Assembly (NCBI RefSeq): GCF_900104525.1
Contig: NZ_LT629711.1
Location: 1,116,001-1,180,000 of the forward strand
Length of the DNA stretch: 64,000 nt
Origin: Pedococcus dokdonensis
GTDB lineage: Bacteria > Actinomycetota > Actinomycetes > Actinomycetales > Dermatophilaceae
Direction of reading: 5' to 3'
Of the stretch, positions 36,519 through 45,526 are shown piece after piece. Positions within the stretch are counted from its first letter, which is position 1. Each line of letters starts with the position of its first letter. Position numbers and translations under genes: made by a program. Under the pieces are notes generated by a model. That model made no database searches, was not told the DNA's origin, and saw only the letters and a list, made by a program, of their open reading frames with translations.

Positions 36519-37451
36519 GTGACGACAGCGCCCGCCCCGACCTCGGCCACGGCCGTCGCCGAGCCCACCACCCGCACCGGGTGGCTGCCGCGCATCCTGC
36601 TCGCGAACCTCGTGGTCGAGGTGCTGATCGTGGTCACCGGCGGCCTCGTGCGACTGACGGGCAGCGGTCTCGGTTGCCCGACCTGGCCCGAGTGCGTGCC
36701 GGGGTCCTACACGCCGGTCCCCCACCAGGCCGAGGGCTGGCACCGCTACATCGAGTTCGGCAACCGCACCCTCACCAGCGTGGTGAGCATCGCCGCCATC
36801 GCGTCCGTGTATGCGGTGTGGCGCTGGGCCGCTCGTCGGCGCGACCTGCTCGTGCCCGCCATCGGCGTGCTGGCCGGCGTGGGGGTGCAGGCCGTGCTGG
36901 GTGGGATCACCGTGCGCACCGGCCTCAACCCGGTCACCGTCGCGGCCCACTTCCTGGTGTCGATGTGCCTCGTCGCCGCCTCCGCCTACCTCGTCTTCCG
37001 GGCCCCCGAACCTGCTGGTCCGCGCGCTCTGACGGTGCACCCGCTCGTGGAGCGGCTCGGATGGGCCACCTGCGCGGTGGCCGCGGTCGTGCTGCTGCTC
37101 GGCACCGTCGTGACCGGCTCCGGCCCGCACTCCGGCGACGCCGACGAGCCGGCCCGGTTCGGCTTCGACCCGCGCACCATCTCGTGGCTGCACGCCGACG
37201 CGGTGATGCTGTTCGTGGGCCTCGTCGTCGCCGTCTGGATCGCGAGCCGGCTGACGGCCAGCACCGCACGACCCGGGCGGGCCTGGGCGGCGGTCTTCGC
37301 GGTGACCATCGCGCAGGGAGTGGTCGGCTACACGCAGTACCTCACGGGGTTGCCGTGGGTCGTGGTGCTGGTGCACATGCTCCTCGCGACGCTGCTCGTC
37401 GTGGCCCTGACCCGCGCGATGGTGGCGCTGCGCTCGTCTGCCCCCCGCTGA
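36519..37451 (+). CDS. ctaA: Heme A synthase CtaA (COX15 family)
   Basis: A 310-residue integral membrane protein with eight likely helices that oxidises heme O to heme A for cytochrome oxidase. The first loop carries the conserved pair Cys53 and Cys59 (GSGLGCPTWPECVPG), and heme-ligand histidines appear in WHRYIEFGNRTLTS, AAHFLVSMC, SWLHADAV and LVHMLLA. The start is GTG 36519. CtaB, which makes the heme O substrate, is encoded about 2 kb away, and a SURF1 protein is also in the window. Confidence 0.94.
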   Translation: MTTAPAPTSATAVAEPTTRTGWLPRILLANLVVEVLIVVTGGLVRLTGSGLGCPTWPECVPGSYTPVPHQAEGWHRYIEFGNRTLTSVVSIAAIASVYAVWRWAARRRDLLVPAIGVLAGVGVQAVLGGITVRTGLNPVTVAAHFLVSMCLVAASAYLVFRAPEPAGPRALTVHPLVERLGWATCAVAAVVLLLGTVVTGSGPHSGDADEPARFGFDPRTISWLHADAVMLFVGLVVAVWIASRLTASTARPGRAWAAVFAVTIAQGVVGYTQYLTGLPWVVVLVHMLLATLLVVALTRAMVALRSSAPR

Positions 37452-37458
37452 CCTAATC

Positions 37459-37504
37459 CACAAGAGCTCTTGTGCAATGAGACTTGTGCAAGTAGTCTTG
37501 TGCA
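37459..37504 (+). promoter_or_regulatory. Promoter with triple operator of the ArsR-MFS operon
   Basis: TTGTGC (37470-37475) and TAGTCT (37493-37498) are -35 and -10 with a 17-base spacer, and the ATG follows 7 bases later, so the mRNA is leaderless. CTTGTGCA occurs three times, at 37469, 37483 and 37497, a 14-base period. A perfect 16-base palindrome, CACAAGAGCTCTTGTG (37459-37474), covers the -35. An ArsR-type dimer bound here would block RNA polymerase. Confidence 0.8.
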
Positions 37505-37505
37505 C

Positions 37506-38087
37506 ATGAAGCCAGCCCAGCGACCCGGAATCCGGACGGTCACCGACGCCAAGGCCCTGTCGGCCATGGCCAACCCGTTCCGCTCCCGCATGATGGACGC
37601 CCTCAAGGTGGACGGCCCGTCAACCGCCTCCGCACTCGCCGCCCGGACCGGTCAGGCCGTGGGCAGTGCCAGCCACCACCTCAAGGTGCTCGCCGAGGCC
37701 GGGCTGGTCGAAGAGGCGCCCGAGCTGGCCAAGGACCGCCGCGAGCGGTGGTGGCGCCTGGTGGACTCAGGCACCCGATGGTCACGCGCGGACTTCGCCG
37801 ACGACACCGCCGCGGTCACCGCCGCCTACGCGGCCGAGGCCTTGGCGCTCCAGCGCCAGTTCGAGCGCACGCAGACCTGGAACGCGAACGCGGCCTCGGC
37901 CCCCGAGTGGGACGCAGCGGCGTTCGCCACCCAGAACTGGATGCGGCTGACGCCGGACGAGCTCACCGACCTCGCCAACGAGGTCGTCGACCTGCTGATG
38001 CGCTGGTCCCGGCGAGAGGTGCCGGACGACGGCGTCGAGCGCGAGTCCGTGCTCGTCTTCGCCCGAGGGTTCCCGGCCCAGCCATGA
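37506..38087 (+). CDS. ArsR-type winged-helix transcriptional regulator
   Basis: A 193-residue regulator with a helix-turn-helix at about residues 18-75 (LSAMANPFRSRMMDALKVDG, then GQAVGSASHHLKVLAEAGLVEE). There is no cysteine metal site, so it more likely senses an organic compound or drug. The C-terminal part is helical and may bind the ligand. The stop codon overlaps the start of an MFS exporter gene (ATGA), and repeats in its own promoter suggest autoregulation of both genes. Confidence 0.9.
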   Translation: MKPAQRPGIRTVTDAKALSAMANPFRSRMMDALKVDGPSTASALAARTGQAVGSASHHLKVLAEAGLVEEAPELAKDRRERWWRLVDSGTRWSRADFADDTAAVTAAYAAEALALQRQFERTQTWNANAASAPEWDAAAFATQNWMRLTPDELTDLANEVVDLLMRWSRREVPDDGVERESVLVFARGFPAQP

Positions 38088-39352
38088 CGACGAACCCCGC
38101 ACCGGTTGCCCCGCCTCCCCCACTGGCTCGCAACCGGAACTTCAGCCTGCTGTGGTTCGGCGAGGGCGTCAGCGTCCTCGGCAACGCCACCACCTCGATC
38201 CTGCTCCCACTGCTGGCCGTGGTCGGCTTCGATGCGGGCCCCGGCTGGATGGGCGTGCTCACCGCGGCCGCGTGGGTGCCGTGGCTGCTGATCGGGCTCC
38301 CCGCCGGCGCCTGGGTCGACACCCTGCCCGCGCGGCGGGTGATGATCCTCAGCGACCTCGCCGCCGCCCTGACCCTGGCCAGCGTGCCAGTGGCCTGGGC
38401 GCTCGACCTGCTGACGCTCCCCCACCTGGCCGTGGCGGCGTTCTGCAACGGCGTCTGCACCGTCTTCTTCCGGGCCGCCTACCCGGCCCTGGTCCGTCAG
38501 GTCGCGCCGCGCGAGCAGCAGGAGTCCGCGTTCGCCCGGTTGTTCGGCACCGAGTCGGCGATGCAGGTCGCGGGTCCGGGAGCCGGCGGCCTCCTCGCCC
38601 AGGTCCTGTCCAGCGCCGGGGGCCTGCTCGTCGACGCGGTCAGCTTCCTGGTCTCCGCAGGCTGCCTGTGGCGGCTCAAGCTGCCCCCGGCCGAGCCGCG
38701 CGAGGTGGTCGACAGTGACCAGCCCTCGTTGCGCCAGCGGATCCGTGAGGGAGTCGACTACATCCGGCAGGACCGGATCCTGCGGTTCTTCACGGTCGTC
38801 GGTGGCATCAGCAACTTCGGTCTCACCGGGTACGGCGCGCTGATCGTGCTCTTCCTCGTGCGGGAGGTGCACCTCGGCTCGGGCGCGGTGGGCCTGGTGA
38901 TGGCTGTCGCCTCACTGGGCGGCGTGCTCGGGGCGCTGATCGCGACCACGGTCTCGCAGCGGCTCGGCTCGGCCCGCGCGCTGCTCGCGCTCCAGCTGCT
39001 GGCCGGTCCCCCCGCCCTCCTCGTGCCACTCGGTGCCCCCGGCGCCGGTTTGGTCGCACTGGTCGCCGGCCTGCTCCTGGTGGGCATCGGCGTGGTCGCC
39101 GGCAACATCGTGCGCGGCGCCTGGCGCAACCGCTACGTGCCCGAGCACATGATCGCCCGGCAGGTCACGACCGCCCAGGTGGTCAACCTCGGGACCATGC
39201 CCCTGGCCGGCCTCGCCGCCGGGGCGCTCGGCAGCGCGATCGGGCTCCGCCCGACGATCCTGGTGATGGCGGCGATCCACGTGCTCGCCTGCCTGTCGAT
39301 GTACTGGAGCCCGTTGCGGGGGCTACGCGAGATGCCGACCCTCGACCACTGA
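38084..39352 (+). CDS. MFS transporter, probable drug exporter
   Basis: A 422-residue membrane protein with about 12 helices, of the MFS_3/EntS-like type (RNRNFSLLWFGEGVSVLGNA at the start, LPAGAWVDTLPARRVMILSD in the first cytoplasmic loop). Such proteins export drugs, siderophores or other small molecules. It is coupled to the ArsR-type regulator upstream, which probably controls it. Its stop codon runs straight into an array of 16-base repeats. It converges with ctaB. Confidence 0.88.
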   Translation: MTTNPAPVAPPPPLARNRNFSLLWFGEGVSVLGNATTSILLPLLAVVGFDAGPGWMGVLTAAAWVPWLLIGLPAGAWVDTLPARRVMILSDLAAALTLASVPVAWALDLLTLPHLAVAAFCNGVCTVFFRAAYPALVRQVAPREQQESAFARLFGTESAMQVAGPGAGGLLAQVLSSAGGLLVDAVSFLVSAGCLWRLKLPPAEPREVVDSDQPSLRQRIREGVDYIRQDRILRFFTVVGGISNFGLTGYGALIVLFLVREVHLGSGAVGLVMAVASLGGVLGALIATTVSQRLGSARALLALQLLAGPPALLVPLGAPGAGLVALVAGLLLVGIGVVAGNIVRGAWRNRYVPEHMIARQVTTAQVVNLGTMPLAGLAAGALGSAIGLRPTILVMAAIHVLACLSMYWSPLRGLREMPTLDH

Positions 39353-39431
39353 GCCGCCCGACGACTGAGCCGCTCGACGACTGAACCGCTCGACGACTGA
39401 GCCGCTCAGCGGCCTGAGTCGCTCAGCGGCT
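39351..39431. repeat. 16-base tandem repeats with terminator-like hairpins between convergent genes
   Basis: Five units of the form GAGCCGCTCGACGACT lie at 39351-39366, 39367-39382, 39383-39398, 39399-39415 (17 bases, changed end) and 39416-39431. They fill the whole gap between the MFS and ctaB stop codons and run into the end of ctaB. GCCGCT-C-AGCGGC at 39401-39413 is a perfect hairpin. The array may act as a bidirectional terminator. Confidence 0.8.
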
Positions 39432-40385
39432 GAAGACGGGCAGGTGCACCAGCGGGTCGAGGGCGACCCCCAGGAACAGGATGCCGACGTAGGTGATGGA
39501 GAAGTGGAAGAGCCGCATCGGCTTCAGCACCTTCGGCCCGGCGCCGGTCTTCGCGGCGCGCAGCAGGCGGTGCGCCTCGGCCAGGAACAGCGCGCCCGTC
39601 ACGACGGCGGTGCCGAGGTAGACCCACCCCATCGGGTTGACCCAGACCAGGGCCAGCGAGGCCGCGACCATCGCCCACGAGTAGGCCACGATCTGCCGAG
39701 CCACGACGACGAACTCCTGCACGACCGGCAGCATCGGCACGTGCGCCGCGGCGTAGTCGTCCTTGAACTTCATCGACAGCGGCCAGTAGTGCGGCGGTGT
39801 CCAGAAGAAGATGACGAGGAAGAGCATCACGGCCGACCACGACACCGAGTCGGCCACGGCCGACCACCCGATGAGGACCGGCATGCACCCGGCCGCGCCA
39901 CCCCAGACGATGTTCTGCGCGGTGCGCCGCTTGAGGATCATCGTGTAGCCCACGGCATACATGACGATCGCACCCAGCGAGAGGGCCGCGGACAGCCAGT
40001 TGGTGAACACCGCGAACCACACCGTCGAGACCACGGTGAGGATGACGCCGAACACGATCCCCGCGCGCGGGGTGATCTCTCCGGTGACCATCGGCCGGTT
40101 GCTGGTGCGGTGCATCTCCGCGTCGATGTCGCGGTCGTAGACGCAGTTGAAGGTGTTGGCCGCCCCGGCGCTGAGGGCGCCGCCGACCAGTGTCGCGACG
40201 ATGAGCCACAGCGACGGAATCCCCTTGTGAGCCAAGAACATCACCGGGATCGTCGTCACGAGCAGCAGCTCGATGATCCGCGGCTTGGTGAGCGCGAGGT
40301 ATGCCGCAGCCTTGCTGCGCTGCCCGGGTGACGGGGACGCGGAGATCCGGGCAGACGGATCGAGTGCGGTCACGGCGTCCTTCAC
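39423..40385 (-). CDS. ctaB: Heme O synthase (protoheme IX farnesyltransferase) CtaB
   Basis: A 320-residue UbiA-family membrane prenyltransferase that adds farnesyl to heme B. The aspartate-rich motif [19 protein letters not shown] near residues 84-102 is diagnostic of CtaB; the second conserved stretch [21 protein letters not shown] is also present. It has about nine helices. The start is GTG 40385. TAGACT at 40430-40425 is a possible -10. It is divergent from the transketolase gene, a very common order in actinobacteria. Confidence 0.95.
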   Translation of the reverse strand: MKDAVTALDPSARISASPSPGQRSKAAAYLALTKPRIIELLLVTTIPVMFLAHKGIPSLWLIVATLVGGALSAGAANTFNCVYDRDIDAEMHRTSNRPMVTGEITPRAGIVFGVILTVVSTVWFAVFTNWLSAALSLGAIVMYAVGYTMILKRRTAQNIVWGGAAGCMPVLIGWSAVADSVSWSAVMLFLVIFFWTPPHYWPLSMKFKDDYAAAHVPMLPVVQEFVVVARQIVAYSWAMVAASLALVWVNPMGWVYLGTAVVTGALFLAEAHRLLRAAKTGAGPKVLKPMRLFHFSITYVGILFLGVALDPLVHLPVFSR

Positions 40386-40424
40386 GGGTGGTGCAGGGGC
40401 GGGCAGGGGGGTGGAGCGGCGGCC

Positions 40425-40496
40425 AGTCTATCCCCGGTCTGGAGGTGTCTGGTGGACGGGACTGGATGCGACGGGCGACACGCTCGGGACTAGTCT
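40425..40496. promoter_or_regulatory. Divergent promoter region of ctaB and tkt
   Basis: TAGACT on the minus strand (40430-40425) can serve ctaB and TAGTCT on the plus strand (40491-40496) can serve tkt. Neither has a convincing -35. Leaders of about 35-50 bases would result. The tkt leader carries GAGGAG at 40534-40539, 8 bases from its GTG. Confidence 0.4.
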
Positions 40497-40547
40497 CGGA
40501 GCGTTGCCGTGCGACGCCTGTTCAGCTCAGTGTGAGGAGACCAATCC

Positions 40548-42716
40548 GTGCCCACCACGACCCGCTCCGCCAAGTCGACACCCGTGCGGAAGCGCAGCAG
40601 TTCGCTGCGGCCGCCGGTCGCGCGCAAGGCCGGCTGGACCGAACTCGACGTCCGCGCGGTCGACACCGTCAGGGTGCTCGCCGCCGACGCCGTCCAGAAG
40701 GTCGGCAACGGCCACCCGGGCACGGCGATGAGCCTGGCGCCCGCGGCATACCTGCTCTACCAGAACGTGATGCGGCACGACCCGTCCGACTCGCACTGGC
40801 TCGGCCGAGACCGGTTCGTCCTGTCCTGCGGGCACTCCAGCCTCACCCAGTACATCCAGCTCTACCTGTCCGGCTACGGGCTCGAGCTCGACGACCTCAA
40901 GGCGCTGCGCACGTGGGGCTCGCTCACCCCCGGCCACCCCGAGGTCCACCACACCAACGGCGTCGAGATCACGACGGGTCCGCTGGGTTCGGGCCTTGCG
41001 GCCGCGGTCGGCATGGCGATGGCGCAGCGGCGCCAGCGCGGTCTCTTCGACCCCGACGCCAAGGCGGGCACCAGCCCGTTCGACCACCACGTCTGGGTGC
41101 TCGCCTCGGACGGCGACATCATGGAGGGCGTCACCCACGAGGCCTCCGCGCTGGCCGGTCACCAGGAGCTCGGCAACCTCACGGTCATCTACGACCAGAA
41201 CACGATCTCGATCGAGGACAAGACTGAGATCTCGTTCTCCGAGGACGTCGCAGCGCGCTACGAGGCCTACGGCTGGAACACCGTCACGATCGACTGGCGC
41301 GGCGACGGCTCCAGCGGTGGCTACGTCGAGAACATCGACCAGCTCTTCACCGCCCTGGAGCGCAGCCGCACCTCGCGCAAGCCCACCCTGGTCGTGCTCC
41401 GCACCATCATCGCGTGGCCGGCTCCCACCAAGCAGGACACCGGCAAGTCGCACGGCTCGGCCCTCGGCGACGCCGAGATCGCCGCCACCAAGGAGCTGCT
41501 CGGCTTCGACCCGAAGAAGAGCTTCGAGGTCCCCCGCTCGCTGCTGACCCACACCCGCAAGGTGGTGGCGCGCGGCAAGGCCGCCCACAAGGCCTGGGAC
41601 AAGGGGTATGCCGCGTGGCGCAAGGCCGAGCCCGAGCGGGCCGCCCTGCTCGACCGGCTGGTCGCCGGCAAGCTGCCCGACGGGCTCGACAAGGCGGTTC
41701 CGACCTTCGCCGCCGATGCCAAGGGCATCGCCACCCGCGCGGCCTCGGGCAAGGTGCTCGGCGCGCTCGCCGACGTGGCGCCCGAGTTGTGGGGTGGCTC
41801 GGCCGATCTCGCGGAGTCCAACAACACGACGATGGAGGGGCAGCCGTCCTTCATCCCGAAGTCCAAGCAGACCCGTGAGTGGTCGGGTGGGCCCTACGGC
41901 CGCACCCTGCACTTCGGCATCCGCGAGTTCGGGATGGGCATGATCCTCAACGGGATCGCCCTCGACGGGCTGACCCGCCCCTATGGCGGGACGTTCCTCG
42001 TCTTCTCCGACTACATGCGCCCCTCGGTGCGGCTCGCCGCCATCCAGCAGGCCCCGGTGACGTTCGTCTGGACGCACGACTCGATCGGGCTCGGGGAGGA
42101 CGGCCCGACCCACCAGCCGATCGAGCACCTGGCCGCACTGCGGGCGATCCCGTCGTTCGACGTCGTCCGCCCGGCCGACGCCAACGAGACCGGTGCCGCG
42201 TGGCTGACCATCCTGCGCAACCGTCGTCCGGCGGGGCTTGCCCTGAGCCGCCAGAACCTGCCGATCGTGGACCGCTCGGGTGCCAACGGCGCGGGCAAGG
42301 TCAGCGGGGTCGCCAAGGGTGCCTACGTGCTCTACGACTCGAGCAAGGCGACGCCCGACGTGATCCTCGTGGCGACCGGGTCCGAGGTGCAGCTCGCGGT
42401 CGAGGCTCGCGAGACCCTCGAGAAGGCCGGCATCGCCACGCGAGTCGTGTCGATGCCGTGCCGCGAGTGGTTCGAGGAGCAGACCCCGGCCTACCGGGAG
42501 AAGGTCCTGCCGGCCGCCGTGAAGGCGCGCGTCTCCGTCGAGGCCGGTGTCCCGCAGGGCTGGCGCGACATCGTCGGCGACGCCGGCGAGATCATCGGCA
42601 TCGACCACTTCGGTGCGTCCGCCGACGCCGCCACCCTCTTCCGCGAGTTCGGGTTCACCGCGGCCGCAGTCGTGGCCGCCGCCAAGAAGTCCCTCAAGAC
42701 CGTCAAGGGAAAGTGA
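40548..42716 (+). CDS. tkt: Transketolase
   Basis: A 722-residue thiamine-diphosphate enzyme that moves two-carbon units in the pentose phosphate pathway. The family blocks VGNGHPGTAMSLAP, PGHPEVHHTNGVEITTGPLG, the ThDP motif LASDGDIMEGVTHEA, and HDSIGLGEDGPTHQPIEHLA are all present. The protein starts with a Lys/Ser/Arg-rich extension of about 27 residues before WTELDVRAVDTVRVLAADA, where most transketolases begin; the ribosome site supports the GTG used here. It heads the six-gene operon tkt-tal-pgi-zwf-opcA-pgl. Confidence 0.96.
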   Translation: MPTTTRSAKSTPVRKRSSSLRPPVARKAGWTELDVRAVDTVRVLAADAVQKVGNGHPGTAMSLAPAAYLLYQNVMRHDPSDSHWLGRDRFVLSCGHSSLTQYIQLYLSGYGLELDDLKALRTWGSLTPGHPEVHHTNGVEITTGPLGSGLAAAVGMAMAQRRQRGLFDPDAKAGTSPFDHHVWVLASDGDIMEGVTHEASALAGHQELGNLTVIYDQNTISIEDKTEISFSEDVAARYEAYGWNTVTIDWRGDGSSGGYVENIDQLFTALERSRTSRKPTLVVLRTIIAWPAPTKQDTGKSHGSALGDAEIAATKELLGFDPKKSFEVPRSLLTHTRKVVARGKAAHKAWDKGYAAWRKAEPERAALLDRLVAGKLPDGLDKAVPTFAADAKGIATRAASGKVLGALADVAPELWGGSADLAESNNTTMEGQPSFIPKSKQTREWSGGPYGRTLHFGIREFGMGMILNGIALDGLTRPYGGTFLVFSDYMRPSVRLAAIQQAPVTFVWTHDSIGLGEDGPTHQPIEHLAALRAIPSFDVVRPADANETGAAWLTILRNRRPAGLALSRQNLPIVDRSGANGAGKVSGVAKGAYVLYDSSKATPDVILVATGSEVQLAVEARETLEKAGIATRVVSMPCREWFEEQTPAYREKVLPAAVKARVSVEAGVPQGWRDIVGDAGEIIGIDHFGASADAATLFREFGFTAAAVVAAAKKSLKTVKGK

Positions 42717-42722
42717 TCTGTC

Positions 42723-43853
42723 ATGACCGACAACGCCCTCAAGGCCCTCGCCGACAACGGCGTCTCCGTCTGGCTCGACGACCTCTCGCGCGAGCGGATC
42801 GAGACCGGCAACCTCCAGGAGCTGATCGACCTCGGGGTGGTCGGGGTGACCACCAACCCCTCGATCTTCCAGGCCGCCCTCGCCAAGGGTGACCGCTACG
42901 ACGCCGACCTCCGCTCCTACGCCGCCGCCGGCGACACGGTCGACGACGCCGTCTTCAAGCTCACCACCGAGGACGTCCGCAACGCGTGCGACATCTTCAT
43001 GCCGCTCTACGAGTCCACCAACGGGGTCGACGGTCGCGTCTCCATCGAGGTCGACCCCCGGCTGGCCAAGGACACCACCAAGACCGTCGAGCAGGCCAAG
43101 CAGCTCGCCGAGGCGGTCGGTCGCGAGAACGTGCTGATCAAGATCCCTGCCACCGTGGAGGGGCTGCCGGCCATCTCGCAGGTGCTCGCCGAGGGCATCA
43201 GCGTGAACGTCACGCTGATCTTCTCGCTGGACCGCTACCGCGGGGTGATGAACGCCTTCCTGACCGGCCTCGAGCAGGCCCGTGAGGCAGGCAGGGACCT
43301 GTCCAAGATCCACTCGGTCGCCTCGTTCTTCGTCTCGCGCGTGGACACCGAGATCGACAAGCGACTCGACGCCCTCGGCACTGACGAGGCGAAGGCCCTC
43401 AAGGGCAAGGCCGGCGTCGCCAACGCACGCCTCGCCTACCAGGCCTACGAAGAGGTCTTCGCGACGCCGCGCTGGAGGAACCTCGCCGACGACGGCGCGA
43501 ACGCCCAGCGCCCGCTGTGGGCCTCCACCGGTGTGAAGGACCCGGCCTACCCGGACACCCTCTACGTCACCGAGCTCGTGGCGCCCAACACGGTCAACAC
43601 CATGCCGGAGAAGACGCTCGACGCGGTCCGGGACCACGGCGAGGTCACCGGCGACGAGGTGACCGGGGCGTATGCCGACGCCGGTGGTGTCCTCGACGCC
43701 CTGGAGGGCCTGGGTATCTCCTACGCCGACGTCACCGCGCTGCTCGAGCGCGAGGGTGTCTCGAAGTTCGAGGACGCCTGGGGCGAGCTGCTCGACGAGG
43801 CCCAGCGCGATCTCGACCTGGCCCGCGCCGACGTGGAGCAGGACGGCAAGTGA
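42723..43853 (+). CDS. tal: Transaldolase
   Basis: A 376-residue transaldolase, the type found in actinobacteria. [10 protein letters not shown] is at residues 41-50, and the Schiff-base lysine is Lys140 in [21 protein letters not shown] and [18 protein letters not shown] are also family signatures. It moves three-carbon units between sugar phosphates. It begins 6 bases after tkt and overlaps the pgi start by 4 bases (GTGA). Confidence 0.96.
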   Translation: MTDNALKALADNGVSVWLDDLSRERIETGNLQELIDLGVVGVTTNPSIFQAALAKGDRYDADLRSYAAAGDTVDDAVFKLTTEDVRNACDIFMPLYESTNGVDGRVSIEVDPRLAKDTTKTVEQAKQLAEAVGRENVLIKIPATVEGLPAISQVLAEGISVNVTLIFSLDRYRGVMNAFLTGLEQAREAGRDLSKIHSVASFFVSRVDTEIDKRLDALGTDEAKALKGKAGVANARLAYQAYEEVFATPRWRNLADDGANAQRPLWASTGVKDPAYPDTLYVTELVAPNTVNTMPEKTLDAVRDHGEVTGDEVTGAYADAGGVLDALEGLGISYADVTALLEREGVSKFEDAWGELLDEAQRDLDLARADVEQDGK

Positions 43854-45526
43854 GCTCGCTCGGCGTGGTGGCGTCCGGCGCGGCAGCCGACGCCATCGCC
43901 TCCAGGGTGGGCGAGCTCGTCGAGGCGCAGTTCGCCAGCAAGCTCTTCGCCCAGGACGCCACGCTCTGGGGCCCGGACGCCGAGTCCGAGTCGGCGATCC
44001 GGCTCTCCTGGGTCAACCTCCCCCGTTCCTCGCGCCCGCTGCTCGGCGAGGTCGCCGCGCTGCGGGAGCAGCTGAAGGGTGAAGGCGTCGACCGGGTCGT
44101 GCTCTGCGGCATGGGCGGCTCCTCGTTGGCCCCCGAGGTCATCTGCGCCACGGCCGGGGTCGACCTCGTGGTCCTCGACTCGTCGCAACCCGACATGGTC
44201 CGCGCCGCGATCACCGACCTCGACCGCACCGTCGTCGTGGTCTCGAGCAAGTCCGGCTCCACGGTCGAGACCGACTCGCAGCGGCGTGCCTTCCAGGCGG
44301 CCTTCTCCGAGGCGGGGATCGACCCGACGGCCCGCATCGTGATCGTCACCGACCCCGGCAGCCCGCTCGACGAGGAGTCCCGCGCCGGCGGCTACCGGGT
44401 CATCAACGCCGACCCCAATGTCGGTGGGCGCTACTCCGCCCTGACCGCATTCGGTCTGGTCCCCTCGGGCCTGGCCGGCGCTGACATCGAAGCTCTCCTC
44501 GACGACGCGGAGTCGGTGTGGGACGTGCTCAGCGCCGACGACGACGGCAACCCGGGCCTGCGGCTCGGCGCCGCCATGGCCGGCACCGACCCCCTGCGCG
44601 ACAAGCTGGTGATCGTCGACGACGGCTCGGGCATCGTCGGGTTCGCGGACTGGGCCGAGCAGCTCATCGCCGAGAGCACCGGCAAGCTCGGCACCGGGGT
44701 GCTCCCCGTGGTCGTGGGCGGTGACTCCGACCCCGAGGTGCGCTGGCCGGCTGCGGACGTCACCATTGCCCGTCTGGTCGGCGACGACGACTCCGACGAC
44801 GACCTCGGCGGACTGGGCGCCGGCCCCGACGGCACCGCCGATGGCAGCCGTTCGGAGGTGGCCGTCAGCGGCTCCCTCGGCGCGCAGCTGCTGCTCTGGG
44901 AGGTGGCCACCGCCGCCGCGGGTCGCCTCCTGGGCATCAACCCGTTCGACCAGCCTGATGTCGAGAGCGCCAAGAAGGCCGCGCGGGCCTTGCTGGAGAA
45001 GGGGATCGGCGAGTCCGAGGCCCCCGCGGCCACCGACGGGGCGGTCGAGATCCGGTCCCTCGGTGGCGACTGGCTCGGCGCTGCGAGCACCACCGCGGAC
45101 GCCCTCGCGGCCCTCTTCGCACAGCTCGACCCGGAGCACGGCTACGTCGCCGTGATGGCCTACCTCGACCGGGTCACGGACGCTCCCCTGGCCGACGTGC
45201 GGCCGGGACTGGCCCGTCATACCGAACGCCCCACCACCTTCGGCTGGGGTCCGCGGTTCCTGCACTCCACCGGGCAGTTCCACAAGGGCGGTCCGGCCAC
45301 CGGTGTCTACCTGCAGGTGACCACGGCGCCGCACGAGGACCTCGCCATCCCCGGACGCGAGTTCACCTTCGGCGACTTCATCACCTCGCAGGCGGCCGGC
45401 GACGCGCAGGTGCTCGCCGAGCACGGGCGCCCCGTGCTCCAGCTGCACCTGACCGACCACGACGCCGGGCTGGCGCAGCTCACCCGCGCGCTGACCGACC
45501 TGTCCCCGGCGAAAGGCGACGCATGA
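43850..45526 (+). CDS. pgi: Glucose-6-phosphate isomerase
   Basis: A 558-residue sugar isomerase with two SIS domains. The recognisable blocks are [47 protein letters not shown], and near the end [20 protein letters not shown]. It interconverts glucose 6-phosphate and fructose 6-phosphate, linking glycolysis to the oxidative branch encoded downstream. An acidic, Asp/Gly-rich stretch (about residues 306-330) interrupts the second half. GTG 43850 overlaps the tal stop and ATG of zwf overlaps its own stop. The annotation as PGI is supported by operon position. Confidence 0.9.
   Translation: MSSLGVVASGAAADAIASRVGELVEAQFASKLFAQDATLWGPDAESESAIRLSWVNLPRSSRPLLGEVAALREQLKGEGVDRVVLCGMGGSSLAPEVICATAGVDLVVLDSSQPDMVRAAITDLDRTVVVVSSKSGSTVETDSQRRAFQAAFSEAGIDPTARIVIVTDPGSPLDEESRAGGYRVINADPNVGGRYSALTAFGLVPSGLAGADIEALLDDAESVWDVLSADDDGNPGLRLGAAMAGTDPLRDKLVIVDDGSGIVGFADWAEQLIAESTGKLGTGVLPVVVGGDSDPEVRWPAADVTIARLVGDDDSDDDLGGLGAGPDGTADGSRSEVAVSGSLGAQLLLWEVATAAAGRLLGINPFDQPDVESAKKAARALLEKGIGESEAPAATDGAVEIRSLGGDWLGAASTTADALAALFAQLDPEHGYVAVMAYLDRVTDAPLADVRPGLARHTERPTTFGWGPRFLHSTGQFHKGGPATGVYLQVTTAPHEDLAIPGREFTFGDFITSQAAGDAQVLAEHGRPVLQLHLTDHDAGLAQLTRALTDLSPAKGDA

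Noticed and set aside
39361..39420. Transposon end or attachment site at the 16-bp repeats
   Set aside because: There is no integrase, transposase, tRNA gene or target duplication; a repeat-derived terminator is the simpler reading.
40527..43637. Minus-strand open frame of over 1000 codons opposite tkt and tal
   Set aside because: It is antisense to two certain enzyme genes, its translation is a low-complexity mixture of Gly, Val, Asp and Arg, and it has no recognisable domain. Long antisense frames are expected at this GC content.
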